Positions 24,203-34,041 are shown, numbered from the stretch's first letter. The stretch is DNA of 64,000 bases from Marinimicrobium agarilyticum DSM 16975 (GCF_000423345.1 NZ_KE384008.1:624857-688856), one strand, 5' to 3'. A program made the numbers and translations. The notes: generated by a model from the sequence alone, not told the origin.

Positions 24203-26206
24203 TTACGCAACCCGATGCTTCAGCTTTTCGATCTGATCCCGCAGGCGAGCGGCCTCCTCGAACTCCAGGTCCTTCGCGGCCTGGTACATGGCCTGCTCGA
24301 GCTTGGCCACGGCTTTCAAGACGTCGCCCTCCTGCTCGACTTCGTATTTTGCTTTTTTCTCGGCCACCGAGGCCTTGCGCTGCCCCCGCAAGCCGGAGCC
24401 CGGCACGGGGCCGGCCTCCATGATGTCGGCCACGCTCTTGCGAATGCCAATGGGGGTGATGCCGTGCTCTTCGTTGTGAGCCATCTGTTTGGCGCGGCGG
24501 CGCTCGGTCTCATCAATGGCCCGCTGCATGGAGCCGGTTACCCGGTCCCCGTACAGAATCGCCTTGCCGTGCAGGTTGCGGGCGGCCCGGCCAATGGTCT
24601 GAATCAGGGAGCGCTCCGAGCGCAGGAAGCCCTCTTTGTCCGCGTCCAGAATCGCCACCAGGGACACCTCGGGCATATCCAGCCCCTCCCGCAGCAGGTT
24701 GATGCCGACCAGCACATCGAACTCACCCAAGCGCAGGTCGCGAATGATCTCTACCCGCTCCACGGTATCGATGTCGGAATGCAGGTAGCGCACCCGCACC
24801 CCGTGCTCGGCGAGGTACTCGGTCAGATCTTCCGCCATGCGTTTGGTGAGCACGGTCAGCAGAATGCGTTCGTCGCGCTCAACCCGCAGCCGGATTTCCG
24901 ACAAAGCGTCGTCCACCTGAGTGGAAGCCGGTCGAACCTCCAGCTCCGGATCCACCAGGCCGGTGGGGCGAACCACCTGCTCCAGGGTCTGGCCGGCGTG
25001 TTCGGCTTCATAAGGTCCCGGCGTGGCGGAGACGAAAATCATCTGGGGCGCCAGCCGCTCCCACTCTTCAAAGCGCAGCGGCCGGTTATCCAGTGCCGAC
25101 GGCAGACGGAAGCCGTATTCCACCAGGGTTTCTTTGCGCGAGCGATCGCCTTTGTACATGGCTCCTATCTGGGGAATGGTCGCGTGAGACTCATCGACAA
25201 TCAGCAGCGCTTCGGCGGGTAAATAGTCGAATAGGGTCGGCGGCGCCATGCCCGGGTCGCGCCCCGACAGGTAGCGGGAATAGTTCTCCACGCCGTTGCA
25301 GTAACCCAGCTCCTGCATCATCTCCACATCATAACGAGTGCGCTGTTCCAGGCGCTGGGCTTCCACCAGTTTGTTGTTATCCCGAAGCTGCTTGAGGCGT
25401 TCGTCCAGCTCTTCCTTGATCTGATCAATGGCTTCCAGTACCCGGCTACGGGGCGTGACATAATGGGACTTGGGATAAATGGTCGCCCGCGCCACTTTGC
25501 CCCGCATTTCCCCGGTGAGCGGATCGAAAATGGAGAGCTGCTCCACCTCATCGTCAAACAATTCCACGCGGATGGCCTCGTACTCCGAGTCCGCTGGGAA
25601 AATATCGATCACATCGCCGCGCACCCGATAGGTGCCACGCTGGAAGTCCATATCGTTGCGGGTGTACTGCAGCTCCGCCAGCCGCCGCAGAATATGGCGC
25701 TGGTCCACCTGATCCCCGCGCACAAGGTGCAACAACATTTTCAGGTAGGAGTCCGGGTCGCCCAGACCGTAGATCGCCGACACGGTGGCAACCACAATGG
25801 CATCCTTGCGCTCCATCAGCGCCTTGGTAGCCGAGAGCCGCATCTGTTCGATATGCTCGTTCACCGAGGCGTCTTTCTCGATAAAGGTATCGGACGACGG
25901 CACATAGGCCTCGGGCTGGTAGTAATCGTAGTAAGAGACGAAGTACTCCACCGCGTTATTGGGGAAAAAGTCCTTGAACTCCCCGTAAAGCTGGGCGGCG
26001 AGCGTCTTGTTGTGTGCCATAATCAACGTAGGCCGCTGGCACTCGGCAATGACGTTGGCCATGGTGAAGGTCTTACCGGAACCGGTCACCCCGAGCAGGG
26101 TCTGGTGCGCCAGACCGGCGTCGATGCCTTTAACCAGGCCCGCGATCGCCTTGGGCTGGTCGCCCGCGGGTTGATAATCGCTCTGTACCACAAACTTCTT
26201 GGACAT
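24203..26206 (-). CDS. uvrB: UvrABC system protein B
   Basis: A 667-residue damage-verification helicase of nucleotide excision repair. Walker A is GVTGSGKT near residue 40, the beta-hairpin region is [20 protein letters not shown], the Walker B-type motif is LLIVDESH, motif VI is [11 protein letters not shown], and the C-terminal UVR motif ([17 protein letters not shown]) binds UvrC. Normal length. ATG at 26206 is the family start ([20 protein letters not shown]); the in-frame extension upstream is not supported. Confidence 0.97.
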   Translation of the reverse strand: MSKKFVVQSDYQPAGDQPKAIAGLVKGIDAGLAHQTLLGVTGSGKTFTMANVIAECQRPTLIMAHNKTLAAQLYGEFKDFFPNNAVEYFVSYYDYYQPEAYVPSSDTFIEKDASVNEHIEQMRLSATKALMERKDAIVVATVSAIYGLGDPDSYLKMLLHLVRGDQVDQRHILRRLAELQYTRNDMDFQRGTYRVRGDVIDIFPADSEYEAIRVELFDDEVEQLSIFDPLTGEMRGKVARATIYPKSHYVTPRSRVLEAIDQIKEELDERLKQLRDNNKLVEAQRLEQRTRYDVEMMQELGYCNGVENYSRYLSGRDPGMAPPTLFDYLPAEALLIVDESHATIPQIGAMYKGDRSRKETLVEYGFRLPSALDNRPLRFEEWERLAPQMIFVSATPGPYEAEHAGQTLEQVVRPTGLVDPELEVRPASTQVDDALSEIRLRVERDERILLTVLTKRMAEDLTEYLAEHGVRVRYLHSDIDTVERVEIIRDLRLGEFDVLVGINLLREGLDMPEVSLVAILDADKEGFLRSERSLIQTIGRAARNLHGKAILYGDRVTGSMQRAIDETERRRAKQMAHNEEHGITPIGIRKSVADIMEAGPVPGSGLRGQRKASVAEKKAKYEVEQEGDVLKAVAKLEQAMYQAAKDLEFEEAARLRDQIEKLKHRVA

Positions 26207-26345
26207 GGAGACGCCTTTTGATCGGTGACAGGAAAGAGGGCGAGCCCGCGATTGTAACGCCTGGGAAACCGCGACGGTACCGGACACTTACACCGATTTA
26301 CACAGACACACGAATTCGCTCACTGATACGGCAGATAACCCCGCT

Positions 26346-27191
26346 ATGGATGACATCAGGCATTGGCTGCAGAACGACCTGAACACTGACATCGCCCGCT
26401 TTGAGCGGCTCTCGGGCGGCGATATTTGCGACACCACCCGTCTGATCACCACCGATGGGCGGGAGCTGTGCGTCAAACAGCAGGACTCCGCCCCCAGAGA
26501 CTTTTTCATCGCGGAGGCGACGGGGCTCGCCGCCCTTCGCGACACCGACACTCTGCGGGTACCGGAGGTGTACGAGGCTCAGGAGCACTTTATCGCCATG
26601 GAGTACATCGCCCCGGCACGCCGGGCGAACGACTACTGGCAACGGTTGGGTGAGGGCCTGGCCCGAATGCACCAGCTGCCGGCGCCCACCTTCGGTTTCA
26701 GCATTGATAACTACTGCGGTCGCACGCCCCAACCCAACCCCGAAACCCCGAGCGGTCACGAGTTCTTTGCCGAACACCGGCTGATGTATCAGGGCCGCCT
26801 GGCCCACGAACAGGGGCACCTGGACAGCCGTGAACTCGATGCCCTGGAGCGGCTGTGTACCCGCCTGCCGACGCTCCTTCCCGAGCAGCCACCAGCGCTG
26901 ATACACGGCGACCTCTGGGGCGGCAATATTCACGGCGACGAGCAAGGCCACCCGGTACTGATTGACCCCGCCACCCACTGGGGCTGGGCGGAAGCGGAAA
27001 TCGCCATGACGCGCCTGTTCGGCGGCTTCGCCCCCGAGTTCTACGAGCACTATCTGGCAGTGAATCCGCTGGAGCCCGGGTGGCGGGATCGTACCTCACT
27101 GTACAACCTGTACCACCTGCTCAACCACTTGAACCTCTTTGGTAGCAGCTACTACCCTCAGGTAATTCAGGTGGTTACCCAATACTCTTAA
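26346..27191 (+). CDS. Fructosamine kinase family protein (YniA-like)
   Basis: A 281-residue small-molecule kinase of the fructosamine-3-kinase/aminoglycoside phosphotransferase fold. The catalytic loop LIHGDLWGGN and the following LIDPATHWGWAEAEIAM are clear; the N-lobe has CVKQQ with the ATP-contacting lysine. Bacterial members phosphorylate ketosamines or related sugars and probably help to deglycate proteins or metabolites. Divergent from uvrB across 139 bp in which I see no clear control site. Confidence 0.9.
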   Translation: MDDIRHWLQNDLNTDIARFERLSGGDICDTTRLITTDGRELCVKQQDSAPRDFFIAEATGLAALRDTDTLRVPEVYEAQEHFIAMEYIAPARRANDYWQRLGEGLARMHQLPAPTFGFSIDNYCGRTPQPNPETPSGHEFFAEHRLMYQGRLAHEQGHLDSRELDALERLCTRLPTLLPEQPPALIHGDLWGGNIHGDEQGHPVLIDPATHWGWAEAEIAMTRLFGGFAPEFYEHYLAVNPLEPGWRDRTSLYNLYHLLNHLNLFGSSYYPQVIQVVTQYS

Positions 27192-27256
27192 CGTTATTTC
27201 TTTAAAGTGAAGTCTATTCATTCAGCGGCGATGCCGCCGTCAGAAGGAGAGTCAGC

Positions 27257-28642
27257 ATGAGCGATTATCGGACTGAGCGCGACAGCATGGGGGAGGTTCG
27301 CGTCCCCGCCGACGCCCTGTATGGCGCCCAGACCCAACGCGCCGTGAACAACTTCCACATCAGCGGCACCACCCTGCCCCCGGCGTTCGTTCACGCCATC
27401 GCCCACATCAAGAAAGCCGCTGCCCAAGCCAACGCAGGGCTGGGCCTGCTGGAGCAACCCATCGCCAAGGCGATTATCGAGGCCTGCGACGACGTCGCCA
27501 AGGGCCGGTATGACAACCAATTCCCGGTGGATGTCTTTCAAACCGGCTCCGGCACCAGCACCAATATGAACGTCAACGAGGTGGTGGCCCACCTGGCCAG
27601 CGAGCGCTCCGGGCAAACCGTGGGCGCCAATGACCACGTCAATATGAGCCAGAGCAGCAATGATGTGATCCCCACCGCGATTCAATTGAGCGCCGGTCTC
27701 GCGCTGAACAACCATCTGCTGCCGGAGCTGAAGTTCCTTCACACCACCCTGGTTAACCGGGCCCGGGAGCTCGACTCGGTGGTAAAAACCGGCCGCACCC
27801 ATCTCATGGACGCCATGCCCGTTACCCTCGGGCAGGAACTCAGCGGCTGGGCCGGCCAGGTGGCCGCCTGTGAGGCCCGCCTCTACCAGGCCTTGGACCA
27901 GCTGTGCACCCTCCCCCAGGGAGGCACAGCGGTCGGCACCGGCGTCAACGCCCACCCGGACTTCGCCCCCCTGTTCGCCCGCCAACTGAGCGAGAACGTC
28001 GGACTGGTCTGTTCAGCCGCGGACAACTTCTTCGCACTGCAGAGCAGCCAGGATGTCGCCGTCGCCACCTCCGGGCAGCTCAAAACCCTGGCGGTTGCGC
28101 TGATGAAAATATCCAACGACCTGCGCTGGATGAACTCAGGCCCCCTGGCGGGGCTGGGTGAGATCGAGCTCGAAGCCCTGCAGCCGGGCTCCTCAATCAT
28201 GCCCGGCAAGGTCAACCCGGTGATTCCCGAGGCCGTCGCCATGGCCTGCGCCCAGGTAATGGGCAATGACACCACCATTACCGTGGCCGGCCAATCCGGC
28301 AACTTTGAGCTGAACGTCATGTTGCCACTGGTCGCCCACAACCTGTTGTCCAGCATCAAGCTGATGGCGAACTCCAGTGAGGTGCTGGCCGAACGCGCGA
28401 TCGCCACCTTCACGGTGCGGGAAGACAACCTCCAACAGGCCCTGGCCCGCAACCCGGTGTTAGTCACCGCCCTCAACCCCATCATCGGCTACAACAAAGC
28501 CGCCGCCATCGCCAAGAAGGCCTATGCCGACGGGCGCCCCATCATTGATGTGGCCGACGAAGAGACGGACATAGGGCGGGAAGAGCTGGAGCGGTTGTTG
28601 AATCCGGAGAAGTTGACGCGGGGTGGCTTGCCCGGCGAGTAG
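27257..28642 (+). CDS. fumC: Fumarate hydratase, class II
   Basis: A 461-residue iron-free fumarase of the TCA cycle, homotetrameric and stable to oxidants. The superfamily signature GSSIMPGKVNP is present, as is GSGTSTNMNVNEV and the catalytic-site segment GRTHLMDAMPVTLGQEL. The start MSDYRTERDSMGEVRVPADA is standard, with AGAAGGAGA before it. Single gene. The class II form is often induced in iron limitation or superoxide stress. Confidence 0.95.
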   Translation: MSDYRTERDSMGEVRVPADALYGAQTQRAVNNFHISGTTLPPAFVHAIAHIKKAAAQANAGLGLLEQPIAKAIIEACDDVAKGRYDNQFPVDVFQTGSGTSTNMNVNEVVAHLASERSGQTVGANDHVNMSQSSNDVIPTAIQLSAGLALNNHLLPELKFLHTTLVNRARELDSVVKTGRTHLMDAMPVTLGQELSGWAGQVAACEARLYQALDQLCTLPQGGTAVGTGVNAHPDFAPLFARQLSENVGLVCSAADNFFALQSSQDVAVATSGQLKTLAVALMKISNDLRWMNSGPLAGLGEIELEALQPGSSIMPGKVNPVIPEAVAMACAQVMGNDTTITVAGQSGNFELNVMLPLVAHNLLSSIKLMANSSEVLAERAIATFTVREDNLQQALARNPVLVTALNPIIGYNKAAAIAKKAYADGRPIIDVADEETDIGREELERLLNPEKLTRGGLPGE

Positions 28643-28665
28643 GCGAGCATTGCGCAACCCAATTT

Positions 28666-28742
28666 GCCAGGTGGCGCTACCGCTTACCTAGCCTACGCAA
28701 TAGTCGAAACCGTAGGTCAGGTAAGCGCAAGCGCCACCTGAC
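28666..28742. repeat. Inverted pair of palindromic repeats between fumC and a LysR gene
   Basis: Same GTAGGT subtype as 22642-22718, ending GCGCCACCTGAC. It lies between the convergent ends of fumC and the LysR gene. Confidence 0.75.
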
Positions 28743-28753
28743 AATATGCCTCC

Positions 28754-29647
28754 CTACATCCGCGGCAACTGCAACTTCAACACCTCCGCCAGATGCCGCG
28801 TCGCGGGCCCCGCCAACTCCCGGTCCGCAAATATCAGATACAGGGCATGCACCCGCTCACTTTCCGTTTCCATGGGAATCAGCTTCAACCGCCCCGCTTC
28901 CAGGTCTTCCTTTAAATACGACTCCGGCAACCAGGCGTAACTGAGCCCCAGACGAATCGCCTGCAGTGACGTGCGGATATGGCTGACCGTCAAACGCTGC
29001 TCCGCCTCCTGCCAACCCTCGCTGTAACGCCGATGTATCCCAGAATCCCGGACGATCGACTGGCGGTAATGGCGCAGGTCGTCATAGCTGACGGGACGCC
29101 CCAAGTGCTGTAGCGGGTGATCCGGGCTGGTAACGCCACGAAACGTCACCGACATCAGGTACTCACCGTTAAAACCCGCCGGTACCCGCCCGGCAATGGC
29201 CAGGTCCACATCGTGCTGTACCAACGCGTCTTCCGTACCGCTCATGACCGACTCGTACAGCTCCACCCGGGTATCCGGAAACTCGCGCGCAAAAGAAGCG
29301 ATACAGGCCAACACCTGCTCCGGGGGCACGATAATGTCCCCCGCCAGGGCCACCAGAGGCTCGACTTTGGCCGACAGCTGAGTGGCGGCGTTTTCCAGGC
29401 TCTCGGCCTCCATCAGCAAATGCCGGGCGCGCCGGTGCATCACGTCCCCCGCCGCCGTCGGCACCGCCCGGCGCCCCTGAAGCTCAAACACCGCAACCCC
29501 CAGTGCCGTCTCCAGCTGGCTGATGGCATAGGACACGGCAGATTGGCTCTTGCCCAGGCGCTCCGCGGCCTTGGCGTAGCCGCCCTCATCAATTACCGCC
29601 AAAAAAGCACGCCACTGATCAAGACTCACTTTGGGTTCCACAGACAC
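28754..29647 (-). CDS. LysR-family regulator divergent from azoR-pirin
   Basis: A 297-residue LysR-type regulator. The helix-turn-helix is DQWRAFLAVIDEGGYAKAAE followed by RLGKSQSAVSYAISQLETAL. The effector domain has the usual two-lobe pattern (LVALAGDIIVPPEQVLACIA and so on). It is divergently placed to azoR and pirin across 118 bp, so it very probably controls them; regulators in this position typically respond to quinones or electrophiles, but the ligand is unknown here. Confidence 0.88.
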   Translation of the reverse strand: MSVEPKVSLDQWRAFLAVIDEGGYAKAAERLGKSQSAVSYAISQLETALGVAVFELQGRRAVPTAAGDVMHRRARHLLMEAESLENAATQLSAKVEPLVALAGDIIVPPEQVLACIASFAREFPDTRVELYESVMSGTEDALVQHDVDLAIAGRVPAGFNGEYLMSVTFRGVTSPDHPLQHLGRPVSYDDLRHYRQSIVRDSGIHRRYSEGWQEAEQRLTVSHIRTSLQAIRLGLSYAWLPESYLKEDLEAGRLKLIPMETESERVHALYLIFADRELAGPATRHLAEVLKLQLPRM

Positions 29648-29661
29648 TCCCCATCCAATAC

Positions 29662-29728
29662 ATCAAATAATTTGATCAAACTGCGCTAAATATCGCTATT
29701 TATCATTCGCTCGTCAAATCATTTAATA
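29662..29728. promoter_or_regulatory. Paired operator-like sites in the LysR-azoR divergent region
   Basis: ATCAAATAATTTGAT at 29662-29676 is a perfect 15-bp palindrome about an A, and GTCAAATCATTTAAT at 29713-29727 is a degenerate copy 51 bp away. Two sites spaced by about five helical turns between divergent genes is the usual LysR arrangement (recognition plus activation site). Confidence 0.5.
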
Positions 29729-29765
29729 GAGCCATACACAGCAAACACTCCCAAGGAGATGCGAC

Positions 29766-30371
29766 ATGGCTACCCTACTTCAGATCAACAGCAGTCTGTC
29801 CGGCGACAACGGGCACTCCACCAGCCTCAGCAACCAGTTCGTGAAGCGCTGGCAAGAACACAACCCCGACGGCAAAGTGATCGTTCGGGACCTGGCCCGC
29901 CACCCGATTCCGCATCTGGATGCCGAGCGCCTGCATGCCTTCATCACCCCGGAGAACAAACGCTCCGCGACCCAGCAGGAGATTGTGGCGTACTCGGACC
30001 AACTGATTGCTGAACTGCGCCGCGCCGACGTGGTGGTATTCGGTGTGCCCATGTACAACTTCGGCGTACCCTCCACCCTGAAGGCGTACTTTGACCACAT
30101 CGCCCGTTCCGGCGAAACGTTCAAATACACGTCAAGCGGCCCGGAAGGCCTGCTGGAAGATCGTCCGGTCTACATCTTCGCGGCCCGCGGTGGCATCTAC
30201 CAGGGCACCGAAGCAGATTCCCAGACCGGCTACCTGAATACCTTTCTGGCGTTTTTGGGGCTGACCAACACCCGCTTCATCTACGCCGAAGGACTCAACA
30301 TGGGCGACGACAACCAGAAGAAAGCGCTGGATGCGGCTCAGGAAACCATTACCGAACTGGCGGCCGCATAA
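29766..30371 (+). CDS. azoR: FMN-dependent NADH:quinone oxidoreductase / azoreductase
   Basis: A 201-residue flavodoxin-like protein of the AzoR/AcpD family that reduces quinones and azo compounds by two electrons, protecting against quinone stress. The FMN phosphate loop LLQINSSLSGDNGHSTSLSN is at the N-terminus, and VPMYNFGVPSTLKAYFDHIA with the later FAARGGIY are family landmarks. AAGGAG precedes the start. It is followed by pirin with a 30-bp gap, the likely operon controlled by the divergent LysR protein. Confidence 0.93.
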   Translation: MATLLQINSSLSGDNGHSTSLSNQFVKRWQEHNPDGKVIVRDLARHPIPHLDAERLHAFITPENKRSATQQEIVAYSDQLIAELRRADVVVFGVPMYNFGVPSTLKAYFDHIARSGETFKYTSSGPEGLLEDRPVYIFAARGGIYQGTEADSQTGYLNTFLAFLGLTNTRFIYAEGLNMGDDNQKKALDAAQETITELAAA

Positions 30372-30401
30372 GGCGGCCCCATTGAAGCCTAGGAGGTGTT
30401 T

Positions 30402-31253
30402 ATGCAACGCCAACTGCTCAGAATCATCCCCGCCCTCGGCACCAGCGATGGAGCCGGTGTTCGCATCCGGCGCAGCCTGGGGCAAAGCCAACAGGCCCGG
30501 TTTGATCCGTTCCTGATGCTCGACGAGTTCAACTCCGAGAGCTCGGACGATTACATCGGCGGCTTCCCCTCGCACCCGCACCGGGGTTTCGAGACCGTGA
30601 CCTACATGCTCGAAGGCCACATGCTGCACGAAGACCACATGGGCAACCAGGGCAACCTGCGAAGCGGTGACGTCCAATGGATGACCGCCGGTCGCGGCAT
30701 CATCCACTCGGAAATGCCGCAACAGGAAGAGGGCCGGATGCATGGCTTTCAGATGTGGCTGAACCTGCCGGCGGCGGAGAAAATGAAGCCCGCTCAGTAC
30801 CGGGACATCCCGGCCAGCGACATTCCGTCAGTAGCGTTGGAAAACGGCGGCACAGTGAAAGTGATTGCGGGGCAAGTCGAGGTCGACGGCAAAACTGTAG
30901 TAGGTCCCATTCAGGGGCTGAGCACCGAGCCGCGTTATTGGGATGTGCAGCTACCGGCCGGCGCCGCCTTTGAACAGCCTATTGCCAAGGGTCTGAATGC
31001 CTTCCTGTATGTATTCGAAGGCGACCTGACCGTGGGCGACCCCGCCCGCAAGGTGGAAAACGGCACCGCCGGATTGCTCGGCGATGGCGAGCAACTGACT
31101 CTTCGCGCCGGTGACAATGGCGCACGGGTGTTGGTCTTGGCCGGCAAGCCGATCAAAGAACCCATCGCGCAATACGGGCCCTTTGTGATGAATACCTCGG
31201 ATGAGATTGAAGAGGCGATCAACGATTACCGGGCCGGGAAGTTGGCGGGGTAA
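30402..31253 (+). CDS. Pirin family protein
   Basis: A 283-residue bicupin of the pirin family. The metal-binding cupin residues appear in FPSHPHRGFETVTYMLEGHM and LHEDHMGNQG, followed by WMTAGRGIIHSEMP. Some bacterial pirins are quercetinase-like dioxygenases, and others bind enzymes; the substrate cannot be told. ATG at 30402 stands 6 bases after a perfect AGGAGG; the GTG two codons earlier lies against that site and is less likely. Frequently paired with azoR. Confidence 0.9.
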   Translation: MQRQLLRIIPALGTSDGAGVRIRRSLGQSQQARFDPFLMLDEFNSESSDDYIGGFPSHPHRGFETVTYMLEGHMLHEDHMGNQGNLRSGDVQWMTAGRGIIHSEMPQQEEGRMHGFQMWLNLPAAEKMKPAQYRDIPASDIPSVALENGGTVKVIAGQVEVDGKTVVGPIQGLSTEPRYWDVQLPAGAAFEQPIAKGLNAFLYVFEGDLTVGDPARKVENGTAGLLGDGEQLTLRAGDNGARVLVLAGKPIKEPIAQYGPFVMNTSDEIEEAINDYRAGKLAG

Positions 31254-31268
31254 TGGTAAGCAAAGATT

Positions 31269-31300
31269 GGTAGGTGGCGCTTCGCTTACCAACCCTACGC
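31269..31300. repeat. Left half of a palindromic repeat pair flanking the minisatellite
   Basis: GGTAGGTGGCGCTTCGC...CCCTACGC, the standard unit of the family. Its inverted partner is at 31593-31625, with the 31-bp tandem array in between. Confidence 0.8.
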
Positions 31301-31304
31301 ATCG

Positions 31305-31583
31305 CCCAACCGCGGTTGACGCACCCAATGCATTGCCCAACCGCGGTTGACGCACCCCGTGCATTACCCGACCGCGGTTGACGCACCCCGTGCATTACCC
31401 AACCGCGGTTGACGCGCCCCATGCATTACCCAACCCCGGTTGACGCACCCCATGCATTACCCGACCGCGGTTGACGCACCCCATGCATTACCCGACCGCG
31501 GTTGACGCACCCCGTGCATTACCCAACCGCGGTTGACGCACCCCGTGCATTACCCAACCGCGGTTGACGCACCCAATGCGTTG
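31305..31583. repeat. Minisatellite: nine tandem 31-bp units
   Basis: Units start at 31305, 31336, 31367, 31398, 31429, 31460, 31491, 31522 and 31553, each 31 bp, with a partial tenth unit (CCCAACC) at 31584-31590. The unit contains the palindrome AACCGCGGTT and a TGCA near its end; variation is confined to a few positions. The first and last units share CCCAATGC and end in TTG, whereas the inner ones end in TTA. As 31 is not a multiple of 3, no simple coding role is likely. There are no unique spacers. Confidence 0.95.
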
Positions 31584-31592
31584 CCCAACCAT

Positions 31593-31625
31593 GTAGGGTT
31601 GGTAAGGCGTCAGCCGCCACCTACC
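31593..31625. repeat. Right half of the palindromic repeat pair flanking the minisatellite
   Basis: GTAGGGTTGGTAAGGCGTC...CCACCTACC, inverted relative to 31269-31300. It ends just before the stop of the next gene. Confidence 0.8.
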
Positions 31626-31639
31626 AATAAACTCCGCGG

Positions 31640-32032
31640 TTACCGCCCCATCCGCAACGCAATCGCTGTTACCAACGCCCACACCCAATTAAACAGAATC
31701 ACCAACAACGGCGTCAGGGTTCCCAACTCCAACCCCGCCACGCCGTAAGGCGTTTTATACGGAAACACCAAAAACAACTGAATCATCGTCGGGAACAGAC
31801 TGAGCACAAACGTCTGCGCCCACAGGCGGTTATTCAATACCGGCAGCAAAAACAGAAAGCCCCACAAGCCGCCCCACACAATCCGCGGGTAAAGCCAGTC
31901 GGCCGAGAGCCCCGGCGCGATGCTCACCCCGAGGGATTGGCTGATGCCGTAAAACCCGAACAGCCAGACCACCAGGCTGTTACCCAAACCGCCGAGCGAA
32001 CCGGCGCCGAATACCGTTAACAGTTTTCTCAT
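31640..32032 (-). CDS. Small integral membrane protein, unknown
   Basis: A 130-residue protein with four probable membrane segments (LTVFGAGSLGGLGNSLVVWL, then IVWGGLWGFLFLLPVL, then TFVLSLFPTMIQLFLVF, then LLVILFNWVWALVTAIAL). I do not recognise a family motif. ATG at 32032 has GAGGA upstream. It is bounded on both sides by palindromic repeats and is not in an operon. Confidence 0.7.
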   Translation of the reverse strand: MRKLLTVFGAGSLGGLGNSLVVWLFGFYGISQSLGVSIAPGLSADWLYPRIVWGGLWGFLFLLPVLNNRLWAQTFVLSLFPTMIQLFLVFPYKTPYGVAGLELGTLTPLLVILFNWVWALVTAIALRMGR

Positions 32033-32058
32033 CAAGCGTCCTCGTCAAAATACATTTT

Positions 32059-32136
32059 GGTAGGTGGCGGCTGACGCCTTACCTACCCTACGCGTTATCA
32101 GACCGCGTAGGGTACGGTAAGCGAAGCGCACCTACC
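32059..32136. repeat. Inverted pair of GTAGGG/GGTAGGTGGC palindromic repeats
   Basis: GGTAGGTGGCGGCTGACGCC...CCTACGCG and CGTAGGGTACGG...CACCTACC. It lies between divergent genes, about 75 bp before the ABC exporter start, so it is not restricted to gene ends. Confidence 0.8.
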
Positions 32137-32211
32137 AATAAAGCCCGTTGGCCCCGCGACACCAAAACGCTGTACACTACGCGCCCCATTCCCCAGTTGT
32201 AAAAACCCCCT

Positions 32212-34041
32212 ATGTTCGCTTTTTTCGAAAGCCTGCTCAAACCTTTTCCGGTTGAAGAGCCGCAACAACCCCCCAAAAGCCTGGTGTCGTTCTGCCGCCA
32301 CTATACCAAAGGCGCCATCCCCTTTCTGCTCGCCATGGCCGTCATGGCGGCGATGATTGCCGTGATGGAAGTGGCCCTGTTCCAGTTCCTGGGGCTGGTG
32401 GTGGACTGGCTCGGCCAATACGACCCGGGCACCCTGTGGGCAGAGCGCGGCACTGAACTGACGCTGATGGCCATCGTCGTGCTCTTTGCGATTCCGGTCA
32501 CCGTCTTTCTGCACTCGACGTTGATCCACCAGACCCTGCTGGGCAACTACCCCATGATCATCCGCTGGCAGGCGCACCGCTACTTGCTGGGCCAGAGCGT
32601 GGCATTCTTCCAGGACGAATTCGCCGGGCGCATCGCCACCAAAGTCATGCAAACCTCCCTGGCGGTGCGGGAAACCGTCATGAAAATGCTGGATATCACC
32701 GTCTATGTATTGGTGTACTTCACCAGCATGCTGGCGCTGCTCGGCACCCTCGACCTGCGGCTGATGATTCCCCTGGGCGTGTGGTTTGTGGCCTACGCGG
32801 GCCTGCTGCGCTTCTTCCTGCCCCGGCTCTCCGCCGTTGCCACCCGCCAGGCCCACGCCCGGGCGGACATGACCGGCCGCATTGTCGATACCTACACCAA
32901 TATCGCCACGGTAAAGCTTTTTTCCCATTCGCGCCGTGAATCCGACTACGCGCGCGACGGCATGGAGCGCTTCCTTTATACCGTCTACCCGCAGATGCGC
33001 CTGGCCACCTTGCTCAACAGCGGCGTCTGGGGCATCAACGCCCTGCTGATTTTCAGCACCGGCGCCCTGTCCATCTGGCTCTGGCAGGCCAACGCCATTT
33101 CCGTCGGCGCCATCGCCGCTGCCATGGGGTTGATCCTGCGCCTGAACGGCATGTCACAGTGGATCATGTGGGAAGTCTCCACCCTGTTTGAAAACATCGG
33201 CACCGCCAAAGACGGCATCAATACCCTGTCCCACCCCCGCCATGTGGGGGACAAACCCGACGCCCCGGTCATGAACGTCAGCGCCGGCGAAATCGACTTT
33301 GATCGGGTGACCTTCCACTACCACAAAGGCGAAGGCGTACTGGAAGACTTCTCTCTCGCCATCAAGCCCGGCGAGAAAATTGGTCTGGTCGGTCGCTCGG
33401 GCGCTGGCAAGTCCACCCTGGTGAACCTGCTCCTGCGTTTTTACGACATCGACAAAGGCGAGATCCGCATCGACGGGCAGGACATTTCCGCCGTTCAGCA
33501 GGAAACCCTGCGGGCCTCCATCGGCATGATCACCCAGGACACCGCCCTGCTCCACCGCTCCGTGCGAGACAACCTGCTCTACGGCAAACCCGGTGCCACC
33601 GAAGAACAGATGATCGAAGCTGCCAAACAGGCCGAAGCTCACGAGTTCATTCTGGGGCTGAGCGATGCCGAGGGCCGAACCGGCTACGACGCCCACGTGG
33701 GCGAGCGCGGGGTCAAACTCTCCGGCGGACAGCGCCAACGGATCGCCATTGCGCGGGTGCTGCTAAAAGACGCGCCCATCCTGATTATGGACGAAGCCAC
33801 CTCAGCCCTGGATTCGGAAGTGGAAAGTATTATTCAGTCCAACCTGAGCCGGTTGATGGAAGGCAAAACCGTGATCGCCATCGCCCACCGCCTGTCCACC
33901 ATCGCCGCTCTGGACCGGTTGATCGTGTTGGATGAAGGCAAAATTGTGGAGCAGGGAACGCATTCACAGTTGATCGCCGAGGGTGGCTTATATGCGCAAC
34001 TGTGGTCGCATCAGTCCGGGGGATTTTTGGGGGAGGAGTAA
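32212..34041 (+). CDS. ABC exporter, fused membrane and ATPase domains
   Basis: A 609-residue half-exporter of the MsbA/multidrug type: six membrane segments in residues about 30-310, then a nucleotide-binding domain with Walker A GRSGAGKST, Q-loop MITQDTALLH, signature LSGGQRQRIAIARVLL, Walker B ILIMDEATSALDSE and the switch histidine in VIAIAHRLSTI. It works as a homodimer. The substrate cannot be deduced; it is a single gene. The N-terminal extension of about 30 residues (EEPQQPPKSLVSFCRHY) is typical of the uncharacterised group with long N-termini. Confidence 0.93.
   Translation: MFAFFESLLKPFPVEEPQQPPKSLVSFCRHYTKGAIPFLLAMAVMAAMIAVMEVALFQFLGLVVDWLGQYDPGTLWAERGTELTLMAIVVLFAIPVTVFLHSTLIHQTLLGNYPMIIRWQAHRYLLGQSVAFFQDEFAGRIATKVMQTSLAVRETVMKMLDITVYVLVYFTSMLALLGTLDLRLMIPLGVWFVAYAGLLRFFLPRLSAVATRQAHARADMTGRIVDTYTNIATVKLFSHSRRESDYARDGMERFLYTVYPQMRLATLLNSGVWGINALLIFSTGALSIWLWQANAISVGAIAAAMGLILRLNGMSQWIMWEVSTLFENIGTAKDGINTLSHPRHVGDKPDAPVMNVSAGEIDFDRVTFHYHKGEGVLEDFSLAIKPGEKIGLVGRSGAGKSTLVNLLLRFYDIDKGEIRIDGQDISAVQQETLRASIGMITQDTALLHRSVRDNLLYGKPGATEEQMIEAAKQAEAHEFILGLSDAEGRTGYDAHVGERGVKLSGGQRQRIAIARVLLKDAPILIMDEATSALDSEVESIIQSNLSRLMEGKTVIAIAHRLSTIAALDRLIVLDEGKIVEQGTHSQLIAEGGLYAQLWSHQSGGFLGEE

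Noticed and set aside
31305-31583. CRISPR array
   Set aside because: Units are head-to-tail 31-bp copies with no unique spacers, and no cas gene is near.
31488-31688. Repetitive open frames on the minus strand across the minisatellite
   Set aside because: A 31-bp period shifts frame at every unit; there is no ribosome-binding site, and the frames run into palindromic repeats.
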